Source: an uncultured Actinomycetes bacterium (lineage in GTDB: Bacteria > Actinomycetota > Coriobacteriia > Coriobacteriales > Atopobiaceae). From it: DNA of 34,699 nt. Numbering within the stretch: position 1 is the first letter of the stretch; every line of letters begins with the position of its first letter. Below are positions 25,936 to 32,554 of this stretch, in pieces. The stretch is taken from assembly GCA_900315165.1 (NCBI GenBank), contig OMXZ01000014.1, positions 1 through 34,699 on the forward strand. Direction: 5' to 3'. A program made the translations under genes and the position numbers. The notes beneath the pieces were generated by a model. The model searched no databases, had not been told where the DNA came from, and was given only the letters and a program-made list of their open reading frames with translations.

Positions 25936-26118
25936 CCTTCGACGACTACCTCGTAGCCTTCGACGACTACCTCGTAGCCGCGAACAACGACGACGCCGTT
26001 TTGCGGGCTAGGAGGACTCGTAGCATGCAGATTGGCGAGCTCGTTGTTCGGACCTGCGAGCTCGTCGTCGGGAGCTACGCGGTTGTTGTCGAGAGCGACG
26101 CGGTAATGTCGGGCAGCG
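25913..26118. repeat. giant gapless imperfect palindrome
   Basis: Position x pairs with 52031-x along the whole element. Checked base by base from 25924 to 26012 against 26107 to 26019, 63 of 89 positions are Watson-Crick and 8 are G-T, with no gap needed. The apex loop is about 26013-26018. A best stretch is 25981-25990 against 26041-26050, ten pairs in a row. The left arm contains the identical 21-bp repeats, and the right arm contains diverged 21-bp units in opposite orientation. Pairing fades outside 25924-26107 but resumes in places to about 25913/26118. The element fills the gap between the membrane protein gene and the ileS leader. No gene is seen in it. Confidence 0.9.
25920..25979. 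repeat. 21-bp tandem repeat, 2.9 copies
   Basis: Copies start at 25920, 25941 and 25962. Each has the 18-nt core GACGACTACCTCGTAGCC, and TTC joins them. The three cores are identical. The array begins in the last codons of the membrane protein gene and forms the outer left arm of the large palindrome 25913-26118. It also contains a small self-complementary CTAC/GTAG in each unit. Confidence 0.95.
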
Positions 26119-26211
26119 GGCCGGGCGCGTGCGGGCCCGGACTGCGGCAGGACGCCGGGGAATGACGAATCGGCGAAAGTACCCGAAAGGGTCGTAAACG
26201 GACGTCGCTCG

Positions 26212-26220
26212 TGCTATGAT
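26212..26220 (+). promoter_or_regulatory. promoter (extended -10) of the ileS leader
   Basis: TGCTATGAT is an extended -10 with TATGAT at 26215-26220. It is placed about 10 nt before the first conserved T-box sequence. The -35 region (TCGTAA near 26192) is poor. Confidence 0.5.
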
Positions 26221-26229
26221 TCATCGCTG

Positions 26230-26523
26230 AAGCTGTGACGGGGAGAGTACCCGGGGTCGCATGACCTACAGAGAGCGGTGACGCTGAGATGCCGCGATCG
26301 TGTCCCGGAGAACATCACCCCCGAGCCGCGGCCCGAACGGGCCTTTCGCGCGGCAGGCGGAACAGATCGCCGGCCGGTGCAGGGAGCCTCAGTAGACGTC
26401 GCCGGAGTGGCCGCCGACACAGGTCAGCCGAGTAACGGCGGCAGAAAGCCGCTTGCTGGGTGGTAGAGCGGAGCAAGGCCTTTACGGCGCTTCGTCCCAG
26501 CAGACAGGGACGGGCGCTTTTTT
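26230..26523 (+). promoter_or_regulatory. T-box riboswitch for isoleucine, upstream of ileS
   Basis: The leader has the order of conserved T-box elements. GGGGAGAGTA forms the 5' side of Stem I with the loop E/K-turn sequence. CAGAGAGCGG is the AG bulge region and GCTGAGATGCC the Stem I distal part. GAACATCACC is the specifier loop, with codon ATC (Ile) at 26314-26316. The T-box bulge GGGTGGTAGAGCGG carries TGGT at 26461-26464, complementary to a tRNA 3' end ACCA. A terminator (26487-26523) follows. Uncharged tRNA-Ile would pair at both sites and stabilise the antiterminator, letting transcription reach ileS. Stem I is full length. Confidence 0.93.
26487..26523 (+). terminator. regulated terminator of the ileS T-box
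   Basis: GCGC-TT-CGTCCC pairs with GGGACG-G-GCGC around the loop AGCAGACA, followed by six T (26518-26523). The 5' side overlaps the 3' part of the T-box antiterminator region (TTCGTCCC against GGGTGG-type sequence), giving mutually exclusive folds. Confidence 0.9.
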
Positions 26524-26555
26524 CATGCGACGCCCGGAGGAGAAAGGGCACGAGA

Positions 26556-29372
26556 GTGGCAAACAAGTACAAGTCCACTATGAACCTCCCCAAGACGGGG
26601 CTCTCGATGCGGGCGGGCCTCGCGACCAACGAGCCTAAGCGCCTGGCCGACTGGGAGGCAAACGACCTCTATAGCCAGCTCCTCAAAAAGAACGAGGGCC
26701 ACGACAAGTTCGTCCTGCATGACGGTCCCCCGTATGCCAACGGCCCCATCCACCTGGGCCATGCGCAGAACAAGATCTCCAAGGACATCATCAACCGCTA
26801 CTGGTCCATGCGCGGCTACCAGACCCCCTATGTCCCCGGCTGGGACTGCCATGGCCAGCCCATCGAGCACAAGGTCGAGGAGTCGCTCGGCACCGACAAG
26901 TTCAACGAGCTGCCCACCGTCAAGATTCGCGAGATCTGCAACAAGGTGGCCGTCGAGCAGGTCGACACCCAGCGCCGGGGATTCAAGCGCCTGGGCGTGC
27001 TGGGCGAGTGGGACAACCCCTACCTGACCTACACCCATGACTACGACGCCACCGACGTCGAGATCTTCAAGGAGATCTTCGACAAGGGAGCCGTCTACCG
27101 CGGCCGCAAGCCCGTGCACTGGTGCTCCCACTGCCACACGGCCCTGGCCGAGGCCGAGATCGAGTACGGCGACGAGGTCAGCCCGGCCATCTTCGTGCGC
27201 TTCGAGATGACCACGGTGCCCGCGGGCCTGGAGGCCTACAAGGACAACCTCTGGGTGGACATCTGGACCACGACCCCCTGGACCCTGCCCGCCGACGACG
27301 CCGTGATCCTGCACCCCGAGGCCGACTACGTGGCCGTGCTGGTGGACGGCCGCGCCGAGATCATGGCCGAGGCCCTGGTCGAGAAGGACTGCGCCAAGTT
27401 CGGCTACGAGACCTACGAGCTGGCCCAGACGCCCGAGGGCACAACCTGGCGCATGACCGGCACCGAGCTCTGCCACAACAAGTACAAGCAGCCGATCTTT
27501 GGCGACCAGGGCGTAGAGGGCGAGTTCATCTACGCCGACTACGTCACGCTGGAGGACGGCACCGGCGTCGTGCACACCGCCCCCGGCCACGGCGTGGACG
27601 ACTACAACGCCGGCGTGAAGTTCGACATCCCCATCGTCATGCCCGTCGACGACGACGGCCGCTTCTTCAAGGGCACGGGCATGGGCTCGGGCGGCCCCTG
27701 GTCGGGCATGGAGGTCAACGAGGCCAACCCCCAGATCATCGAGTGGCTGCGCGACCGCGGCGTCCTCATCCTGCATGAGGACATCCACCACTCCTACCCG
27801 CACTGCTGGCGCTGCAAGAACCCCGTGATCTTTCGCGCGACCAGCCAGTGGTTCGTCTCCATGGACAAAACGGGCCTGCGCGCCCAGGCCTTGGGCGAGC
27901 TCAAGAAGGTCAAGTTCTACCCCGAGCACTCCCGCAACCGCATCACGGCCATGGTCGAGCAGCGCCCCGACTGGTGCATCAGCCGCCAGCGCAACTGGGG
28001 CGTGCCCATCCCGGCCTTCACCTGCCAGGACTGTGGCGAGACGGTCATGAACGACGACACCCTCGACAAGGTCATCGAGCTTTTCCGCGCCAAGGGCTCC
28101 GACGCCTGGTTCACGGACGACCCGGCCGACTACCTGGGCGACGCCTGCGTCTGCCCCAAGTGCGGCGGGCACCATCTCAAGGCCAACTCCGACATCCTCG
28201 ACGTGTGGTGGGACTCCGGCGTCTCCCACACCGCCGTCTGCCGCCACCGCGACAACCTCGAGTTCCCCGCGGACATGTACCTCGAGGGCTCCGACCAGCA
28301 CCGCGGCTGGTTCATGAGCTCGCTCATGACCTCCGTGGGCGCCTACGGCGTGGCCCCCTACAAGGCCATCGTCTCCCAGGGCTTCACACTCGACGGCCAG
28401 GGCCGCAAGATGTCCAAGTCGCTCGGCAACGTGATCGACCCCAACAAGGTCTGCGACGAGCGCGGTGCCGATATCCTGCGCCTGTGGGTAGCCTCCGTCG
28501 ACACCTCGACCGACGTTCCCTGCGACGATACGATCCTCTCCCACGTGAGCGACGCCTACCGCAAGATCCGCAATACCATCCGTTTCCTGCTCGGCGAGCT
28601 CGAGGGCCAGTTTGACTTGGCCACCGACGGCCTGCCCAAGGACCAGCTCCTGCCCTTTGACCAGCTGGCCCTGGCCCGTATGTGTCAGGTGCACGACCAG
28701 GTGAGCGAGGCCTATGAGACCTACCGCTTCAACCAGGTCTACCGCGCCCTCTACGACTACGTGACCGAGATCTCCAACGGCTACCTCAACGCCACCAAGG
28801 ACCGCACCTATTGCGGTGTCCCGGGTTCCGTCGAGCGCCGCAGCGCCCAGACCGTCTGGTCCTACATCCTGTCCATGCTGGTCCATGACCTCCAGCCGAT
28901 CTTGGTCTTCACGACCGATGAGGCCATGCAGTATCTGCCCGAGTCCCTCAAGGACGGCCAGACCTACGCGGCCCTGCTCGACTGGTTCCGTGCGCCCCTG
29001 GGCAAGGATGAGTACGAGACCCTGCTCGCCACGAGCAAGGCCCTCGGCGAGGCCCGCGACGCCTTCACCAAGGCATACGAGGAGGCCCAGGCCGCGGACA
29101 AGCTGGCCGAAAAGTCCACGCAGGCTGCCCGCGCCGAGCTCACAGTCGACCATGAGGCCTACCAGCTGCTGACCGCTCTTGACGGTCTCGACCTGGCTGA
29201 GGCCTTCGTCTGCTCCGACGTCTGCCTCCACGAGGGCGAGGAGACCTCCTGCGAGGTCCTGCCCGCGAAGGGCGAGAAGTGCCCGCGCTGCTGGAACTGG
29301 CGCGAGCTGGGCGAGGACGGCCTTTGCGACCGTTGTCATGACGCGGTCGCCGCGTGCGCCGAGGAGGCCTAG
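26556..29372 (+). CDS. ileS: isoleucyl-tRNA synthetase
   Basis: The 938-residue class I synthetase begins VANKYKSTMNLPKTGLSMR, matching the usual IleRS start. HIGH appears as HLGH in GPPYANGPIHLGHAQNKI, and KMSKS in GRKMSKSLGNVIDPNK. The editing (CP1) domain has TTTPWTLPADDAV and GTGVVHTAPGHGVDDY. The anticodon-binding helices are followed by a C-terminal zinc finger, CPRCWNW...CDRC. It charges tRNA-Ile and edits valine. The GTG at 26556 is chosen from this alignment and from the nearby GGAGG and AAAGGG; the frame is open upstream to 26460, but that lies in the T-box terminator. Expression should depend on uncharged tRNA-Ile. lspA follows after 3 nt. Confidence 0.98.
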   Translation: MANKYKSTMNLPKTGLSMRAGLATNEPKRLADWEANDLYSQLLKKNEGHDKFVLHDGPPYANGPIHLGHAQNKISKDIINRYWSMRGYQTPYVPGWDCHGQPIEHKVEESLGTDKFNELPTVKIREICNKVAVEQVDTQRRGFKRLGVLGEWDNPYLTYTHDYDATDVEIFKEIFDKGAVYRGRKPVHWCSHCHTALAEAEIEYGDEVSPAIFVRFEMTTVPAGLEAYKDNLWVDIWTTTPWTLPADDAVILHPEADYVAVLVDGRAEIMAEALVEKDCAKFGYETYELAQTPEGTTWRMTGTELCHNKYKQPIFGDQGVEGEFIYADYVTLEDGTGVVHTAPGHGVDDYNAGVKFDIPIVMPVDDDGRFFKGTGMGSGGPWSGMEVNEANPQIIEWLRDRGVLILHEDIHHSYPHCWRCKNPVIFRATSQWFVSMDKTGLRAQALGELKKVKFYPEHSRNRITAMVEQRPDWCISRQRNWGVPIPAFTCQDCGETVMNDDTLDKVIELFRAKGSDAWFTDDPADYLGDACVCPKCGGHHLKANSDILDVWWDSGVSHTAVCRHRDNLEFPADMYLEGSDQHRGWFMSSLMTSVGAYGVAPYKAIVSQGFTLDGQGRKMSKSLGNVIDPNKVCDERGADILRLWVASVDTSTDVPCDDTILSHVSDAYRKIRNTIRFLLGELEGQFDLATDGLPKDQLLPFDQLALARMCQVHDQVSEAYETYRFNQVYRALYDYVTEISNGYLNATKDRTYCGVPGSVERRSAQTVWSYILSMLVHDLQPILVFTTDEAMQYLPESLKDGQTYAALLDWFRAPLGKDEYETLLATSKALGEARDAFTKAYEEAQAADKLAEKSTQAARAELTVDHEAYQLLTALDGLDLAEAFVCSDVCLHEGEETSCEVLPAKGEKCPRCWNWRELGEDGLCDRCHDAVAACAEEA

Positions 29373-29375
29373 CGC

Positions 29376-29918
29376 TTGTATACCGCCCGTATCCTATCGA
29401 GACGTGCCGGCCGGCTCGCCACCTTCCTCACGGTGGCGAGCCTGGTCGTGATCATTGATCAAGCCACCAAGGCGGCCGTCCGCCTCGTGGCCCCGGTCGG
29501 CACGGCGGCCCGTCAGCTTATCCCCGGCATCCTGGCCCTCTACCATGTGGAGAACACCGGGGCCGCCTTCAGCATGGGGGAGGGGGCCGGGCCGGTGTTC
29601 GCCCTGCTTGCCCTGGCTGTCTTCATCGGGGCGATTGTCTGGGTCCTGCGCGAGGACCTGCCCCTTCGCCTTGTCGTCTCCATCGCCTCGGTCGCCGGCG
29701 GCGGCATCGGCAACATGGTCGACCGCATTGCGGCCGGCTCGGTCACCGACTTCCTTGCGACCACCTTCATCGACTTCCCGATCTTCAACGTGGCCGATAT
29801 CTTCGTGACGGTCGGCGTCTTCGTGACCCTCGTCGGCTACACCGTCTGGGACACGCGCCACGCCCGCGCGGCCAAGGAGGCCAGCGAGATTGCCGAGTCC
29901 GCCGCCGACGAGGCGTAG
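29376..29918 (+). CDS. lspA: lipoprotein signal peptidase (signal peptidase II)
   Basis: The 180-residue inner-membrane aspartyl protease cleaves prolipoprotein signal peptides after lipid attachment. It has four hydrophobic segments. The catalytic regions are seen in VVIIDQATKAAV, VENTGAAFS, GGIGNMVDRIAAGSVTDFL (first catalytic Asp, in TDFL) and FPIFNVADIFVTVG (second catalytic Asp, in NVAD). The start is a TTG at 29376 with GAGGAGG, located in the end of ileS, 8 nt before it. The C-terminal tail (RHARAAKEASEIAESAADEA) is hydrophilic. The order ileS-lspA is common in bacteria, and here both likely depend on the T-box. Confidence 0.96.
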   Translation: MYTARILSRRAGRLATFLTVASLVVIIDQATKAAVRLVAPVGTAARQLIPGILALYHVENTGAAFSMGEGAGPVFALLALAVFIGAIVWVLREDLPLRLVVSIASVAGGGIGNMVDRIAAGSVTDFLATTFIDFPIFNVADIFVTVGVFVTLVGYTVWDTRHARAAKEASEIAESAADEA

Positions 29919-29929
29919 GGCGGGCGGAC

Positions 29930-30952
29930 GTGCCAGGCGACCTGACCCACATCGATCTTCTGGTGGGACCCGAGTCAGACGGGTCCCGTCTTGATGCCTA
30001 TCTGGCCGCGCAGGAAGGGCTACCTTCGCGCAGCGGCTGCGCCCGTCTGATCGAGGGCGGCGCCGTGACCATCAACGGCACGTCGGCCACATCCAAGTCG
30101 GAGTCTGTCCTGCTCGGCGACCGCGTGGGCCTGGACCTGCCCGCGCCCGAGCCCGAGCCGGGTCAGCTGCGGCCGAACCCGGACATCCCGCTCGACATCC
30201 GCTACGAGGACGACTACCTGATGGTCCTCTCCAAGCAGGCGGGCCTCGTCTGCCACCCCGCGCCGGGGCATGTGGACGACACGCTGGCAAACGCCCTGGT
30301 CGCCCACTGCGGCTATGCCCATCTGGGGCTTCTCCAGGGGGAGGACCGGCCGGGCATCGTCCACCGGCTCGATCGCGACACCTCGGGCCTCATGGTGGCC
30401 GCAAAGGACGACGCCACCCAGAAGGCTCTGCAGGACCTGATCCGCTTGCGTGTGCTCGACCGCCGATACATCACCCTGGTCTGGGGCCCTATCGCCTTCG
30501 ACGAGGGCCAGATCACCACCGGCATCGCCCGCAGCCGCCGCGACCGCCTCCGCATGGCCGTGACCGACGAGCCGGGCGCCCGCGAGGCCATCACCACCTA
30601 CCGCGTGCTCGAGCGTTTCGAGGCGGGGCGGCGCGACGAGGGCTATACGCTGCTCGAATGCCATCTCTACACGGGCCGCACCCATCAGATTCGTGTACAC
30701 ATGCGCCACGTCGGCCATCCCGTGATAGGAGACCCCCTCTACGGTAGGGGGGACGACCGCCAGAACCTGGGCCTCACGCGCCAGTTCCTCCACTCCTGGC
30801 ACATCGCATTTGACCATCCCGTGACGGGGGAGTCCATCGTGCGGGCCGACACGCTCCCGCCCGACCTTCTCGATATACTAGTGGGGTTGCGCGGGCGCTC
30901 CGAAGGGCGCACGGCGGCGGGGGACGAGATTTGCCCGCAGCTCGGCTACTAG
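29930..30952 (+). CDS. RluA-family 23S rRNA pseudouridine synthase (RluD-like)
   Basis: The 340-residue enzyme has an N-terminal S4 RNA-binding domain (DAYLAAQEGLPSRSGCARLIEGGAVTINGT). The RluA-type catalytic domain has the active Asp in IVHRLDRDTSGLMVAAK, followed by GRTHQIRVHMRHVGHPVIGDPLYG and FLHSWHIAFDHPVTGE. It isomerises uridines in rRNA; closeness to RluD is judged from the S4 domain and the lspA-rluD order found in many bacteria. The start is a GTG at 29930, 11 nt after lspA, with GGGCGG as a weak ribosome site. The C-terminal 25 residues past the conserved core look unconserved. It is probably cotranscribed with ileS-lspA. Confidence 0.93.
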   Translation: MPGDLTHIDLLVGPESDGSRLDAYLAAQEGLPSRSGCARLIEGGAVTINGTSATSKSESVLLGDRVGLDLPAPEPEPGQLRPNPDIPLDIRYEDDYLMVLSKQAGLVCHPAPGHVDDTLANALVAHCGYAHLGLLQGEDRPGIVHRLDRDTSGLMVAAKDDATQKALQDLIRLRVLDRRYITLVWGPIAFDEGQITTGIARSRRDRLRMAVTDEPGAREAITTYRVLERFEAGRRDEGYTLLECHLYTGRTHQIRVHMRHVGHPVIGDPLYGRGDDRQNLGLTRQFLHSWHIAFDHPVTGESIVRADTLPPDLLDILVGLRGRSEGRTAAGDEICPQLGY

Positions 30953-30998
30953 GCGCAATCCGTTTACTGGGTGCAAATCGGCTCCAGGAAGGGCAGAC

Positions 30999-32348
30999 GT
31001 GCAGTTTTCCTTTAACGACATGGGTCTCACGCCGATCGTCATTTTCAATCTCGTAATCGGTACCCTCTTCACGGTCGCCTATTTCTACCAGGGCATCTAC
31101 ATGCTGATGGGCATCTTCCGCGGTATGGTCAAGCTGCCGCCCGCAAAGAAGCTCCATCGCTATGCCTTCTTCATCGCGGCCCACAACGAAGAGCCGGTCA
31201 TCGGCAACCTCGTCCGCTCGATCCTCGAACAGGACTACCCGCGCGAGCTGATGGACGTCTTCGTCGTGTGCGACGCCTGCACGGACAACACACATGCCGA
31301 GGCAGAGACCGCCGGTGCCATCGTCTGGGACCGCAACGACCTGGCCCGCAAGGGCAAGAGCTGGGTCATGGACTATGGCTTCAACCGCATCCTCGACGAA
31401 TACGGCGACAGGTACGAGGCCTTCTTCGTCTTCGATGCGGACAACATCGTCTCGCCCGACTACACCCGCAAGATGAACGATGCCTTCGACGCGGGATATT
31501 TGGTCTGCACGTCTTATCGCAACTCCAAGAACTTCGACTCGAGCTGGATTTCGGCCGCCTATGCCATCTGGTTCATCCGCGAGGCCAAGTTCCTCAACAA
31601 TGCCCGCATGATGTCCCACACGAGCTGTGCGATCTCGGGCTCGGGATGGATGGTCGCGGCGTCCATCGTCCGCGGCATGCACGGCTGGGACTTCCACACG
31701 CTCACGGAGGACATCCAGTTCTCCACCTTCTGCTCCGCCAACGGCATCCAGATCGGCTTTGTGCCTGCCGAGTTCTTCGACGAGCAGCCGCTCACCTTCA
31801 AGGCCTCCTGGATCCAGCGCATGCGGTGGACCAAGGGCTTCTATCAGGTCTTCTTCTCCTACGGACGCGACCTTGTGCGCGGCATCGCCCACGGCCGCTT
31901 CGCCTCCTATGACATGCTTATGACTATCGCGCCGGGCATGGTGCTCACGCTTCTGTCCGTATTCGTCAACGGCACCTACCTCATCATCGGGGCGCTCTCG
32001 CACGGCTTCCTCGCCACCCAGAGCGAGCTCACGCTGGCCTGGGGGTCGATCGTCGGCATGTTCACGGGTATGTACCAGGTCTTTTTCCTGCTCGCTCTGA
32101 TCACGACCGTGGTCGAGCACAAGCACATCCATGTCAAGAAGAAGTGGCGCGTCGTGGCTAACCTCTTCACGTTCCCCATCTTCATGATGAGTTACATTCC
32201 GCTGGCCGTGGTTGCCCTCTTCGCCAAGGTCGAGTGGGTTCCTACCAAGCACGATATCGCCATCGACTTCGACGACATCGCCGGTGCGGGCGGCAACGCT
32301 GCCGGTGGGGATAGCGCCGTTGCCTCCGAGGCTGGTGCAGAAGCCTGA
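30999..32348 (+). CDS. family 2 glycosyltransferase, membrane-bound processive type (BcsA/HasA-like)
   Basis: The 449-residue protein has an N-terminal membrane segment (about 10-38). A cytoplasmic GT2 domain follows, with FFIAAHNEEPVIGNLV (about 57-72), VCDACTDNT, the DxD motif FDADN (145-149), TED (236-238) and QRMRW (273-277). This is the D,D,D,QxxRW set of processive or beta-glycan synthases. At least three membrane helices follow (about 298-320, 345-370 and 385-405). The tail is Gly- and Ala-rich. It probably makes or extends a surface polysaccharide; sugar and product are unknown. The start is a GTG with AGGAAGGG about 6 nt before it. A weak hairpin with TTTT follows at 32395-32411. Confidence 0.9.
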   Translation: MQFSFNDMGLTPIVIFNLVIGTLFTVAYFYQGIYMLMGIFRGMVKLPPAKKLHRYAFFIAAHNEEPVIGNLVRSILEQDYPRELMDVFVVCDACTDNTHAEAETAGAIVWDRNDLARKGKSWVMDYGFNRILDEYGDRYEAFFVFDADNIVSPDYTRKMNDAFDAGYLVCTSYRNSKNFDSSWISAAYAIWFIREAKFLNNARMMSHTSCAISGSGWMVAASIVRGMHGWDFHTLTEDIQFSTFCSANGIQIGFVPAEFFDEQPLTFKASWIQRMRWTKGFYQVFFSYGRDLVRGIAHGRFASYDMLMTIAPGMVLTLLSVFVNGTYLIIGALSHGFLATQSELTLAWGSIVGMFTGMYQVFFLLALITTVVEHKHIHVKKKWRVVANLFTFPIFMMSYIPLAVVALFAKVEWVPTKHDIAIDFDDIAGAGGNAAGGDSAVASEAGAEA

Positions 32349-32394
32349 GTTTTACTGCAAATCAACCCTCTTGCAGCAGAATCGCTTTCGGATC

Positions 32395-32411
32395 CCGGCG
32401 CCGCCGGTTTT
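32395..32411 (+). terminator. weak terminator after the glycosyltransferase gene
   Basis: CCGGC and GCCGG form a 5-bp stem with a 3-nt loop, followed by TTTT. It lies 47 nt after the stop. A separate inverted repeat CTGCAA...TTGCAG (32355-32376) lies between. Confidence 0.45.
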
Positions 32412-32422
32412 CGCCCGAGCTT

Positions 32423-32448
32423 TGCGACAATAGTAGCGATTTGTCGCA
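32423..32448. promoter_or_regulatory. inverted repeat upstream of guaB, possible operator
   Basis: TGCGACAA and TTGTCGCA form a perfect 8-bp inverted repeat with a 10-nt spacer, so its half-sites are 18 bp apart centre to centre, nearly two helical turns. It lies about 30 nt upstream of the TTGACG at 32477. A smaller TTGTcctACAA overlaps the proposed -10. No T tract follows. Confidence 0.4.
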
Positions 32449-32476
32449 GAACTACCCCCGAATCCTCGCGTGGGGC

Positions 32477-32502
32477 TTGACGCCATCAATTTGTCCTACA
32501 AT
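32477..32502 (+). promoter_or_regulatory. candidate promoter of guaB
   Basis: TTGACG (32477-32482) and TACAAT (32497-32502) are both good hexamers, but the spacer is only 14 nt. Promoters with short spacers often need an activator; alternatively a different -35 is used. The start codon is 53 nt downstream. Confidence 0.45.
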
Positions 32503-32554
32503 GCCGTCAACGTTATGAAATCGTCGGTGAATGGCGAGACGAGAAGGAGACTGC

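Noticed and set aside
25920-25979. CRISPR array
   Set aside because: The units are contiguous 21-mers with no unique spacers, and no cas gene is near.
25913-26118. Retron-type non-coding RNA
   Set aside because: A long hairpin alone is not enough; there is no reverse transcriptase gene in the window and no msr-like flanking arrangement.
25668-26165. Open frame encoding repeated DDYLVAF and then ELVV-type repeats through the palindrome
   Set aside because: Most of it overlaps the membrane protein gene in another frame and it has no ribosome site. The peptide repeats follow from the 21-bp DNA repeats. It is kept only as part of the repeat findings.
26451-26500. tRNA-like sequence around GGGTGGTAGAGCGG
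   Set aside because: It cannot be folded as a complete tRNA, and it is the conserved T-box antiterminator sequence.
26523-29339. Minus-strand open frame of 938 codons opposite ileS
   Set aside because: It is a shadow of the ileS codon pattern, with Gly/Val/Leu-rich monotone composition and no motif.
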